NCBI RefSeq assembly: GCF_000429305.1
Contig: NZ_AUBP01000001.1
Coordinates: forward strand, 1-64,000
Length of the DNA stretch: 64,000 nucleotides
Reading direction: 5' to 3'
Source: Desulfovibrio inopinatus DSM 10711
Lineage (GTDB): Bacteria > Desulfobacterota > Desulfovibrionia > Desulfovibrionales > Desulfovibrionaceae
In this document: piece by piece, positions 56,054 to 64,000 of the stretch
Layout of the letters: each line of letters opens with the position of its first letter
Numbering within the stretch: the first letter of the stretch is position 1
The notes under the pieces: model-generated
Database searches by the model: none
Seen by the model: the letters and a program-made list of their open reading frames with translations, nothing else
What the model was told of the DNA's origin: nothing
Made by a program: the position numbers and the translations under genes

Positions 56054-58723
56054 ATGAGAGTTCTGCTTCCTCGCATCGGTTTATCCCTTGTCTTGTTGGC
56101 ATACTTGGTCTTGCCGAGTGCTGGTCAAGATTACCGTCATGTACTTATCTTGCATTCCTATCATCCAGGTATGATTTGGGTTGAAAATATGGATAGGGCC
56201 ATTCGTGACGAGCTCCAGCTTCCCCCGCATGAAAATATAATTATACATACCGAATACATGGACACCAAACACCACCAAAGTCCGGAGTTCTATAATCGGC
56301 TGATACGAATTTACAAAGAGAAGTATCAGAATATGCACTTGGATCTGATTATGGCCACGGATAACAATGCTTTTGAATTTCTTCTGAAGTATAAACAGGA
56401 TATCTTTAACGATACTCCTGTGGTTTTTGGTGGCGTAAATAATTTTTTCGACAAGTCCATTGAGGGACGAGAGGACTTTACCGGAATAGCCGAGACCATT
56501 TCCTTACGTGAGACGGTCGAAGTCATCCTCAAACACTTTCCAGATACTAAGGAAATCTATGTTATCAACGATTACCTCAATACCGGGCGGGCTTGGTATG
56601 CGAATATCTTACGAGATCAAAAACCATTCGAAGACAGAATCCGCTTTATCCACAATCCCAATATATCCTTGCCTGAATTGAAGGCCACGATCCAATCATT
56701 AAAAGCTGGGACAGTCGTGCTGTTGGGAGCGTATTACGCTGATCGAGATGGCAACTACTTGACTTATGAAAAAACAGGAGCCTTGCTCACAGAGGATTCG
56801 CTTGTACCGGTTTATTGTTTGGCGCGCATACATTTGAAAGCCAATGTTATTGGCGGCAAACTTGTCACAGGCTACGAGCATGGTCGCAGAATTGCTGATA
56901 TCGGACGGCATATCTTAGGAGGGGGAATGCCCAAAGACATCCCCGTGGTTAAAATAGGAGCCAACCTTTTTATTTTCAATTGGCTTGGCATGGAAAGATA
57001 CGGCATCAGCCGAAAAGATCTCCCTACAGATAGTGTCATCATCAACGAGCCGTATTCTTTCTATAGAGAAAATCGCACACTGTTTTGGATCGGAGTCGGC
57101 ATCATTGCCGTACTTTTCTTACTCGTACTGATGCTTTCCTGGACCATTGTGAAATTGCGAAGTTCTCGCAAAAAATTGATGCATTCCGAACGTAAGTACC
57201 GATCTATTTTTGACAATGCCATTGAAGGTATTTTCCAAGTTACTCTTGAAGGGAAGACATTGGCTGCAAACTTGGCGTGCGCGACCATGTACGGATACGA
57301 TTCTCCTGAGGAGTTCATCACGTCAGTTACAGATTCCAGAAAGGATATTTATGTCAATCCATCGGATCGCGAAGCGATCATTCGCAGGGTTCGCCAGGAG
57401 CGGAGGGTTGCTGGCATTGAAGTGCAAGTGAAACACAGAGATGGGCATACGATGTGGGTCAGTTTTAATATTCGCGAAGCCCTTGATCCAAACGGTGAAG
57501 TCATCTTGGAAGGATCGCTTATAGACATCACCGAACGTAAGAAAGCTGAAAGTGAATTGACCCGTATGCGAAAGTATCTTGCCGATATTTTGGACGCCAT
57601 GCCGTCCGTCTTAGTGGGTGTTGATCAAAATGGGCGTGTGACCATGCTAAATCACACGGCCGAACAATGTGCGGGAACGACTTCACGTCGTGCGCTTGGG
57701 AAAAATTTGATCGAAATATTTCCTTGGCTTGAGTCACTTGTTGAAATGATACAAGAGAGCATAAGCCAACAGACTTCACGCTATGCGTCCAAGGTGCTGC
57801 GGCATCACCAAGGAGAGGCCCGGTATGAGAATATAACAATCTTTCCTTTAAACTCCGACATCTCCAAAGAAGCGGTCGTTCGCGTCGACAATGTATCGCG
57901 AAACGTGCAAATGGAAAAAATGATGGTCCAATCGGAGAAAATGATGTCCATAGGCGGCTTAGCTGCTGGCATGGCGCATGAGATTAATAACCCATTGGCG
58001 GGGGTTATAGGCTATGCCCACAACATGAAAAAACGTCTTTCCGGTGATTTGCGTAAAAATCGAGTTGTGGCTGAAGAGTGTGGTGTGACTCTCGAAGCTA
58101 TCAATGAATACCTGGAAAAACGTGATATTACGAGTATGCTTAAAGGGATTTCTGAATCTGGCGAAAGAGCTGCTCATATCGTCAGCAACATGCTTGATTT
58201 CAGCCGTAAGAGCGAACCTTCAGGAGCGACTCGGAACAGCATAACTGATTTGCTAGACCAAGCCGTTGAGTTGGCTTCCAACGTCTATGATATGCAGCGA
58301 CAGTTTGATTTTCGCAGTGTTAAGGTTATACGCGAATATGCTGACGATCTCCCTGAGGTGGTGTGCGATGGCAATGAAATGCAGCAGGTCTTTCTCAATT
58401 TGCTCAAAAACGGCGCTGAAGCTATGGCCGAAAAGAATTACAACGGCCAAAGCCCGACATTTATTCTCAGGGCATATCGGAAGAATAACACTATTGTCAG
58501 TGAAATTGAGGATAATGGCCCAGGGATGCCGGAACATATCCGAAATCGTATCCTTGAGCCCTTCTTCACGACCAAAGCCGTGGGCAAGGGGACGGGACTT
58601 GGTCTTTCCGTTTCGTATTTCATCGTCACCGATTTGCATAAAGGGAGCATGAACGTAGAATCCAAAGAAGGTGAATGGACGCGCTTTACGATTGAGCTTC
58701 CTCTTGTTCAGGAGGTTTTGTGA
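56054..58723 (+). CDS. Sensor histidine kinase with periplasmic ABC-substrate-binding-type domain
   Basis: An 889-residue protein. Signal segment (about 1-24); extracytoplasmic ABC_sub_bind-like domain (about 28-325; HVLILHSYHPGMIWVENMDR and DTPVVFGGVNNFFDKS); TM near 343-366; PAS at about 375-495 and 505-620. The HisKA is of the NtrB/DctB type with His642 in AGMAHEINNPLAGVIG. HATPase has EDNGPGM, FFTTKAVGKGTGLGL. No receiver is attached and no regulator is adjacent. NtrB-type kinases often partner sigma-54 activators, but pairing with the one at 42400 would be speculation. The arsenite pump gene follows 200 bp later, without obvious co-transcription. Confidence 0.9.
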   Translation: MRVLLPRIGLSLVLLAYLVLPSAGQDYRHVLILHSYHPGMIWVENMDRAIRDELQLPPHENIIIHTEYMDTKHHQSPEFYNRLIRIYKEKYQNMHLDLIMATDNNAFEFLLKYKQDIFNDTPVVFGGVNNFFDKSIEGREDFTGIAETISLRETVEVILKHFPDTKEIYVINDYLNTGRAWYANILRDQKPFEDRIRFIHNPNISLPELKATIQSLKAGTVVLLGAYYADRDGNYLTYEKTGALLTEDSLVPVYCLARIHLKANVIGGKLVTGYEHGRRIADIGRHILGGGMPKDIPVVKIGANLFIFNWLGMERYGISRKDLPTDSVIINEPYSFYRENRTLFWIGVGIIAVLFLLVLMLSWTIVKLRSSRKKLMHSERKYRSIFDNAIEGIFQVTLEGKTLAANLACATMYGYDSPEEFITSVTDSRKDIYVNPSDREAIIRRVRQERRVAGIEVQVKHRDGHTMWVSFNIREALDPNGEVILEGSLIDITERKKAESELTRMRKYLADILDAMPSVLVGVDQNGRVTMLNHTAEQCAGTTSRRALGKNLIEIFPWLESLVEMIQESISQQTSRYASKVLRHHQGEARYENITIFPLNSDISKEAVVRVDNVSRNVQMEKMMVQSEKMMSIGGLAAGMAHEINNPLAGVIGYAHNMKKRLSGDLRKNRVVAEECGVTLEAINEYLEKRDITSMLKGISESGERAAHIVSNMLDFSRKSEPSGATRNSITDLLDQAVELASNVYDMQRQFDFRSVKVIREYADDLPEVVCDGNEMQQVFLNLLKNGAEAMAEKNYNGQSPTFILRAYRKNNTIVSEIEDNGPGMPEHIRNRILEPFFTTKAVGKGTGLGLSVSYFIVTDLHKGSMNVESKEGEWTRFTIELPLVQEVL

Positions 58724-58923
58724 AGGGGGAAGCTTGCATTGCAGGTCGTTCATCTTTTGGGATATAATAAATGATGTCTCTTTGATCATCTGGAAACTTT
58801 GGATCGGGCTCAGAACCTGGAGAAAGTTCTTGAGGGGGGATGGAGAACGAGTAGCGCTATTGTCACCTTTTCGAAATTACAAAGACTGAAATATGTGGTG
58901 CATTGCCTTTATAAGGAGCGAAT

Positions 58924-60027
58924 ATGTCAGACTCTGTAATGAAAAAGCTTTCCTTTCTGGATCGTTATCTGACGTTGTGGATATTTTTGGCGATGTTCGT
59001 CGGGGTCGGTGGCGGCTATCTGTATCCTGATATCAAGAACGTCATAAATACGTTTCAGGTGGGCACAACCAATATCCCCATCGCCATTGGCCTTATTCTT
59101 ATGATGTACCCTCCTCTTGCCAAGGTGAAGTATGAACAGCTCGGACAGGTGTTTCGAAACGTCAAGATTCTCGCACTGTCACTTGTGCAGAACTGGATCA
59201 TCGGCCCCATTCTCATGTTCGGTCTTGCGATTACCTTCCTCTCCGGTCACCATGATTACATGGTGGGACTGATTCTCATCGGACTTGCCCGGTGCATCGC
59301 CATGGTCATTGTCTGGAACGATCTCGCCAAAGGAGACACCGAATATTGCGCGGGGCTGGTCGCTTTCAACTCTATCTTTCAGGTGATTTTTTTCTCCATT
59401 TACGCGTATCTTTTTATTACGGTTTTGCCCGGCTGGTTCGGTCTGCAAGGCGTTGTCGTGGATATATCCATAGGCCAGATCGCCGAAAGCGTGTTCATCT
59501 ACCTGGGGATTCCGTTCCTTGGCGGCATGCTCACACGCTTTATCGGACTCAAACTCAAAGGTCGGGAATGGTATGAGAACACGTTCATTCCTCGTATCAG
59601 CCCGCTGACGCTGGTTTTCTTGCTGTTCACGATTCTGGTGATGTTTTCCCTCAAAGGCGAAAAGGTTATCCAGCTCCCTGGAGACGTCATTCGCATCGCG
59701 ATCCCTCTGACCATCTACTTTCTGGTTATGTTCCTCGTGTCCTTTTACCTTTCCTACAAAGCCGACGCCACCTATGAGCAGGCCACCACACTCAGCTTCA
59801 CCGCCGCATCCAATAACTTTGAACTCGCCATTGCTGTCGCCATCGCCGTGTTCGGCATCAATTCCGGCGAAGCGTTCGCAGCGGTTATTGGTCCGCTCGT
59901 CGAGGTTCCTGTGCTTATTGCTCTGGTCAACGTGGCGATGTATTTCAAGCGGAAGTATTTCCCCCATGCCGTTGAGACCATAACCGGTGTTTACCACGTC
60001 AAAGAGGACTCTTCGATTTTTCCCTAA
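58924..60027 (+). CDS. ACR3-family arsenite efflux permease
   Basis: A 367-residue inner-membrane protein with about ten TM helices. [40 protein letters not shown] (with the conserved transport Cys) and [20 protein letters not shown] are ACR3 signatures. It exports As(III) and possibly Sb(III), driven by the proton gradient. AAGGAG lies 6 nt before the ATG. The arsenate reductase gene follows after 85 bp, forming a two-gene resistance unit. No arsR or ArsR operator is visible. Gene often named arsB or acr3. Confidence 0.94.
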   Translation: MSDSVMKKLSFLDRYLTLWIFLAMFVGVGGGYLYPDIKNVINTFQVGTTNIPIAIGLILMMYPPLAKVKYEQLGQVFRNVKILALSLVQNWIIGPILMFGLAITFLSGHHDYMVGLILIGLARCIAMVIVWNDLAKGDTEYCAGLVAFNSIFQVIFFSIYAYLFITVLPGWFGLQGVVVDISIGQIAESVFIYLGIPFLGGMLTRFIGLKLKGREWYENTFIPRISPLTLVFLLFTILVMFSLKGEKVIQLPGDVIRIAIPLTIYFLVMFLVSFYLSYKADATYEQATTLSFTAASNNFELAIAVAIAVFGINSGEAFAAVIGPLVEVPVLIALVNVAMYFKRKYFPHAVETITGVYHVKEDSSIFP

Positions 60028-60112
60028 GGGACATGGTGAGGAGGAAGGGGCCGTCTCGACGGCAAAAACGGGACAGTCATTTGAGAGAACTATACAATAT
60101 CAAAAAGGGCAA

Positions 60113-60541
60113 ATGACTTTGAATATTCTTTTTCTTTGCACAGGAAACTCGTGCCGGAGTCAAATGGCGGAAGGATGGGCGAAACATCTTAAGGCGGATA
60201 CCTTCAATGCCTACTCTGCGGGAGTGGAAACGCACGGGCTCAATCCCATGGCAGTACACGTCATGGCCGAAGCCGGTGTCGATATCAGTGAGCAACAATC
60301 CAAAACCACCGATTTGCTCCCGGAAGGAGTGGTGTTCGATTACGTCGTGACCGTCTGCAACAGTGCACACGAGCAATGCCCATTTTTTCCGGCCAAGACC
60401 AAAGTGATCCATGTCGGTTTTGACGATCCTCCGACCCTTGCAAAGAATGCCGCAAGCGAGGAAGAAGCATTGGCGCACTACAGACGCGTGCGGGATGAGA
60501 TACGATCCTTTGTTGCTGGGCTGCCAGAGAATGTGATGTGA
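60113..60541 (+). CDS. arsC: Thioredoxin-coupled arsenate reductase (LMW phosphatase fold)
   Basis: A 142-residue protein. P-loop CTGNSCRSQMAEG contains nucleophile Cys9. Cys82 and Cys89 in VCNSAHEQC complete the thiol relay of the S. aureus pI258 ArsC type, which uses thioredoxin. It reduces As(V) to As(III) for the adjacent ACR3 pump. ATG 60113 is used; AAAGGG 4-9 nt upstream is a modest ribosome site. A long in-frame extension to 59987 overlaps the pump gene and is unlikely. Confidence 0.93.
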   Translation: MTLNILFLCTGNSCRSQMAEGWAKHLKADTFNAYSAGVETHGLNPMAVHVMAEAGVDISEQQSKTTDLLPEGVVFDYVVTVCNSAHEQCPFFPAKTKVIHVGFDDPPTLAKNAASEEEALAHYRRVRDEIRSFVAGLPENVM

Positions 60542-60653
60542 TACGGCATGTATCATTCACAAACACGACAGATACGTATGATCCTGCTATGACGTGGTTA
60601 AAGGCTGCGATCGTAAGCGTTATGAAAAGGAGTCAAAAGGCATCAGATGTTGA

Positions 60654-62291
60654 TCAGAGAGACGTGAGGGGAGGAGCTTTTTTGAAAGGAATGCATACGT
60701 GAAACGTCGAACCGACTCCTTCTTCGCTTACAACCGACATGTTTCCACCCATGAGCTCTACTAAGCTCTTGGAGATGGCTAATCCCAGACCAGCCCCTTG
60801 AAATCTTCGTCTAAAGCTTCTTTCTGCCTGGGTGAACGGGGTGAATAGGCGTCCGATCAATTCGTCGGGCATACCTATGCCTGTATCGGAAACAGAGAAC
60901 AAGACTCGATACTCATCCTTTGTTGAAGGGGGGAGAGGGTGGGCGTCAATCGTTATATGTCCACTCTCGGTGAATTTGATAGCGTTGCCCACTAAATTAT
61001 TGAGCACCTGTTTCAGGTGGGGCATATCGCCGATCAGTCTGGAGGAAATGTTCGGATTGATGTTCATCTTCAATTCCAGTTTCTTTTCCATAAAAGCCGA
61101 CGAAAAGAGTTGAACAACATTATCGATAGCGTCCTTAAAATCAAAGGGCTCCATAATGATGTCCATCTTGCCGGCCTCCATTGCGGATAAATCCAGGATA
61201 TCCGACAAAAGACGAGTGAGTCGTAGACTTGAAAGCAAGGCCATTCTGTTGAATTTTTTCTGATCTGTATTGAGCTCTGTCGCTTCCATAAGCCGGAGCA
61301 TACCGACTACACCATTGAGTGGTGTCCGTATCTCGTGGCTCATGTTGGCCAGAAATTCAGATTTAGCAATGTTGGCAGCTTCAGCGCTTTCTTTCGCTAA
61401 AATGAGTTTTTCTTGCGTATGCTTTCGTTCCGTAATGTCAATGACAAAGTCCTCATAACATACAGCACTCCCTGCTTGGTCCGATATAATGCGCGAACTC
61501 ACTTCCACCCATACTTCGCTACCATCCACATGTTTGAAGACGGTTTCTTCGTTGTGGAGCTCTCCTTGCTTGTGCAATAAGTCCAACAAACGCTCCCTTT
61601 CCTTTTGGCCGTGATATACGATATGCACATAGGAGTTACTGTGTTTAAGCATATCTTCGGGAGAAGCGTAGCCGAGCATGAGCGACATTCTTTCATTCAC
61701 GGTTTGAAGCTTGCCATCCGTAGTGACGCGCATAATGCCGATGGGAGCAAATTCGACCAGCTTTCGGTATGTTTCTTCACTTAAGTGTGCACGCCGTCGC
61801 TCCTCATTCGCTTCCTTAACTTTCTTCTCCAATTTCTTTCCGAGAATTGAGGAGTAGTCAGCATTGAGTTCGTTGTTCGATTTAGCGACCACGGGTGGCA
61901 CTTCGAGCCTGTGGGCTTTGTATTGCTCGAGAACAATGCGAATTTCTTCCAGAAAATCATTAACCTCCATTGGTTTAAGGAGAAATTTCGAGGCCCCGAC
62001 ATCAAACGCATGCTGTTCGGCCTTTGTGTCGGTATAGGTTGCCGTATAAAACACAAAGGGAATATGTTTCAGCCGTGGTTCGGACTTGCAGAAACGGCAC
62101 AAGGCGTACCCATCCATTTCCGGCATCAGAATATCCGAAATAATCAAGTCCACATCATTCTCACGCAGGAATTCCACAGCCTTTTTGCCGTGTTCTGCAC
62201 TGTGCACGTGATACCCTTGGCTGGTGAGCATGGTCTCTTGAAGCAGCCTGGAGTTTTCGTCGTCTTCGACAACCAGTATCAATGTGCCCAT
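60654..62291 (-). CDS. Cytosolic hybrid kinase: receiver-PAS-HisKA-HATPase
   Basis: A 545-residue soluble kinase. An N-terminal receiver (about 1-120) has Asp53 in [14 protein letters not shown] coiled linker precedes PAS (about 175-300). HisKA has His319 in [15 protein letters not shown], followed by HATPase ([18 protein letters not shown]). The receiver-first order suggests it is controlled by another kinase. Its ATG shares one base with the stop of the upstream receiver gene (TGATG), and AAAGGA precedes it, so it is coupled in an operon with the two genes upstream. The kinase core is very close to that at 3233. Ends convergently with arsC. Confidence 0.92.
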   Translation of the reverse strand: MGTLILVVEDDENSRLLQETMLTSQGYHVHSAEHGKKAVEFLRENDVDLIISDILMPEMDGYALCRFCKSEPRLKHIPFVFYTATYTDTKAEQHAFDVGASKFLLKPMEVNDFLEEIRIVLEQYKAHRLEVPPVVAKSNNELNADYSSILGKKLEKKVKEANEERRRAHLSEETYRKLVEFAPIGIMRVTTDGKLQTVNERMSLMLGYASPEDMLKHSNSYVHIVYHGQKERERLLDLLHKQGELHNEETVFKHVDGSEVWVEVSSRIISDQAGSAVCYEDFVIDITERKHTQEKLILAKESAEAANIAKSEFLANMSHEIRTPLNGVVGMLRLMEATELNTDQKKFNRMALLSSLRLTRLLSDILDLSAMEAGKMDIIMEPFDFKDAIDNVVQLFSSAFMEKKLELKMNINPNISSRLIGDMPHLKQVLNNLVGNAIKFTESGHITIDAHPLPPSTKDEYRVLFSVSDTGIGMPDELIGRLFTPFTQAERSFRRRFQGAGLGLAISKSLVELMGGNMSVVSEEGVGSTFHVCIPFKKAPPLTSL

Positions 62292-62659
62292 CAAAATTCC
62301 TTTAAAATTTTCTCGATTTGTTTCATGACGAGGACGGGGTCGATAGGCTTTTCGATGTAGCCATCGCAACCCGCGGCCAGGAGCCTTTCCCGATCACCTG
62401 CCATGGCATACGAAGTGACTGCGATGATCGGGATCGACGCTGTTTCGCTCTGCGCTCGGAGTTGTCGCAGCACTTCGGTGCCTGGAATATCAGGCAATTG
62501 GATATCCAGGAGGATGAAGTCCGGCAACTCTCGTAATGCAGCTTCCACGCCGTCCTGACCGTTTATCGCACTGAGGCTGGTGTAGCCGTTGGCTTTCAAA
62601 ATGAACGAGATAAGTTCCAGGTTGTTCTCGTTGTCTTCTATGATCAATGCGCGTTTCAT
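62291..62659 (-). CDS. Single-domain response regulator (DivK/CheY-like)
   Basis: A 122-residue stand-alone receiver. It opens MKRALIIEDNENNLELISFI, with phospho-acceptor Asp52 in LLDIQLPDIPG, Thr in AVTSYAMAGD and Lys in YIEKPID. There is no output domain, so it acts as a phosphate shuttle or binds a target directly. It overlaps the upstream kinase by 4 nt (ATGA) and touches the downstream hybrid kinase, giving a tightly coupled kinase-receiver-hybrid kinase series. Confidence 0.93.
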   Translation of the reverse strand: MKRALIIEDNENNLELISFILKANGYTSLSAINGQDGVEAALRELPDFILLDIQLPDIPGTEVLRQLRAQSETASIPIIAVTSYAMAGDRERLLAAGCDGYIEKPIDPVLVMKQIEKILKEF

Positions 62660-64000
62660 GCCTCTGTCTCCGGTCTTGTTTCCTGTCTTTCCTTGGCGTT
62701 GTCCAAATCCATGGGAATGCGCATGCCAAACGTGCTGCCCCGGTTCAACTCACTTTTGACAAAAACTTCACCACAAAGCAGTTCGGTCACCAATTTACGT
62801 GTTAAATAAAGCCCCAGACCTGTGCCGCCAGCTTTGACTTTCAGATGCGAGTCAAAACGCTCAAAGGCTTCAAAAAGCCGAGGGAAGTCTTTTTCGTCAA
62901 TGCCGATGCCGGTATCGCTCACCGCAATCTCCACGGTCTGTTGCGTGGAGGTTACGTCAATCACCACCTCGCCGTGCTCCGAGTACTTGACGGCGTTGCT
63001 TAAGAAATTGATCAGGCACTGTAAGACACGTTTGCGATCCGTGTGCATGGCAAGATCTTCAGGCATGTTCAGTTGTAAATCCAGACCTTTTTTCTTGATC
63101 TGCGACTTCACGGTCGTGACGGCCTCATCAATTACTTCTCTAAGAGGGAAGGACTGCACATGAACGTCAATGCGTCCTGACTCAATTTTTGATATGTCGA
63201 TCACGTCGGTGATCAATTCATGCAAGTGCCTGGATGCCTGATGCACTCTGGAAAGCTGGTCTTTCTGTGTCGGATTCAATTCCCCGGTCATGCCCTGGAG
63301 CATCACACCGGTAAATCCTATAATGGAATTGAGCGGAGTACGAAGTTCATGGGACATGGAGGCTATAAACATGGATTTGAGTCGATCAAGATCTTTGAGC
63401 TGGTCGTTAGCCTGTTGTAATTCGAATGTCTTCCGTTGTAAGGCATCTTCGTACTTTTTGCGCATGAGCGCGTTGGTGAAAACCTGACCAATGAGTTTTA
63501 AAAAGCTGATTTCCTCGGAATTCCACTCTCGTTCGTCCTCCTGAGAGGCCACTCCCAGGAGTCCTACAACCATGTATGCGTAATAAAGTGGCACCTCTAC
63601 AAAGGAACCGACTCCACGTTCTAAGAGGAAATCCCTGCTGGCAACAAGAGCTTCGTCCATTTTCAATACGTTGGGGACATTGAAAACAGTTCCGTCTTTT
63701 ATCTCGCGTATCCGCCATGGGGCATGTGTTGCAACGGGCTCCAGAAAATTGCATATATCGGTGCGCTCAGCGCCTTCCTTCCAATGATACACGCACGACA
63801 ATTGGTTTTCTGAAACTTCCTTGTATAGGTAGGCTTCCTGGCTATGGAGAACACAAGCGATATTCTGCAAGGCTTGGTGTAGCTCCTCATTGATATCTCG
63901 TGACGGGAGATTGACGAACTTTGTCGATACTTCGGAAAGCACATTTTTCAACTCGTTGCTGTAGCGCAGTCTTGCCTCAGCCTCGCGCCTTTTTTCCAGG
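62656..64000 (-). CDS. GAF-domain sensor histidine kinase, C-terminal part (runs off right edge)
   Basis: At least 447 codons with the frame open to the window edge. The upstream part is a charged coiled coil (LEKRREAEARLRYSNELKNV), so the TTG at 63951 is not the real start. A GAF domain follows (FLERGVGSFVEVPLYYAYM, EWNSEEISFLKLIGQVFTNA). HisKA carries the acceptor His in SHELRTPLNSIIGF, then HATPase (DTGIGI, GGTGLGLYLTRKL). No receiver is attached. Overlaps the receiver gene by 4 nt. Any N-terminal sensor or membrane part lies beyond the window. Confidence 0.9.
   Translation of the reverse strand, partial: LEKRREAEARLRYSNELKNVLSEVSTKFVNLPSRDINEELHQALQNIACVLHSQEAYLYKEVSENQLSCVYHWKEGAERTDICNFLEPVATHAPWRIREIKDGTVFNVPNVLKMDEALVASRDFLLERGVGSFVEVPLYYAYMVVGLLGVASQEDEREWNSEEISFLKLIGQVFTNALMRKKYEDALQRKTFELQQANDQLKDLDRLKSMFIASMSHELRTPLNSIIGFTGVMLQGMTGELNPTQKDQLSRVHQASRHLHELITDVIDISKIESGRIDVHVQSFPLREVIDEAVTTVKSQIKKKGLDLQLNMPEDLAMHTDRKRVLQCLINFLSNAVKYSEHGEVVIDVTSTQQTVEIAVSDTGIGIDEKDFPRLFEAFERFDSHLKVKAGGTGLGLYLTRKLVTELLCGEVFVKSELNRGSTFGMRIPMDLDNAKERQETRPETEA

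Noticed and set aside
59179-59997. 272-codon minus-strand frame opposite the ACR3 gene
   Set aside because: Charged low-complexity shadow of a clear membrane transporter frame.
1-64000. CRISPR arrays, tRNA or rRNA genes
   Set aside because: No regularly spaced repeats and no cloverleaf or rRNA-like stretches were found on reading either strand.

Overview
The window looks like chromosomal DNA of a Gram-negative, probably anaerobic, Desulfovibrio-like bacterium (Desulfobacterota). This is inference. It rests on ferredoxin-fused nitroreductases, many membrane-bound hybrid histidine kinases, a sigma-54 regulatory pair and a fused fructose-type PTS. No 16S or other decisive marker is present. Base composition is moderate, with two clearly AT-rich lipoprotein genes (339-1028 and 53141-53737) that look acquired.

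Layout. 1-2019 is a scarred region: the edge of an IS5-type element, an AT-rich lipoprotein gene squeezed between IS ends, and an internally deleted IS remnant that fuses transposase codons in frame to a beheaded sulfatase. 2080-28500 is dominated by signal transduction. It holds five large hybrid histidine kinases and one chemoreceptor, interleaved with a PuuE-like deacetylase, butyrate kinase, a Pat-type lysine acetyltransferase, an orphan YejB permease, ribokinase, a small secreted protein and HtpX. 28545-32181 holds a VanZ/STAS pair divergent from a complete NarL-type two-component system. 32289-39221 (minus strand) is sugar metabolism: a GAF protein with GAPDH, then a fructose PTS operon (IIA-HPr-EI fusion, 1-phosphofructokinase, IIBBC). 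The PTS operon has a LacI-type operator inside its promoter spacer. 39904-44916 holds a B12-type radical SAM protein, an unusual sigma-54 activator, and a cytidylate-kinase-like gene behind a near-consensus -24/-12 promoter. 45173-45600 is a compact minus-strand unit: sigma-70-like promoter, about 205-nt structured leader with an 11-codon upstream ORF, a 29-residue membrane-peptide ORF, and a terminator. 46201-55484 is mixed housekeeping and accessory DNA: hisS, a beta-lactamase-fold protein lacking its catalytic pair, a DJ-1 protein, two ferredoxin-nitroreductases flanking a GNAT, a lipoprotein, a 21-codon ORF and rsgA. 56054-64000 holds a periplasmic-sensing kinase, an arsenite efflux/arsenate reductase pair, and an overlapping kinase/receiver/hybrid-kinase cluster that runs off the right edge.

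How it works together. Nine sensor kinases and one chemoreceptor in 64 kb, most without a neighbouring output regulator, point to a strongly expanded sensory repertoire. Four of the hybrid kinases share near-identical core motifs but carry different sensor modules, as expected of paralogous shuffling. The clearest locally wired circuits are the NarL-type pair, the kinase-butyrate kinase transcription unit, the sigma-54 activator with the adjacent sigma-54 promoter, and the operator-controlled fru operon. The most interesting unexplained objects are the structured leader with its 29-residue ORF (45173-45600) and the sigma-54 activator with Asn at its phospho-acceptor site and an altered GAFTGA loop.
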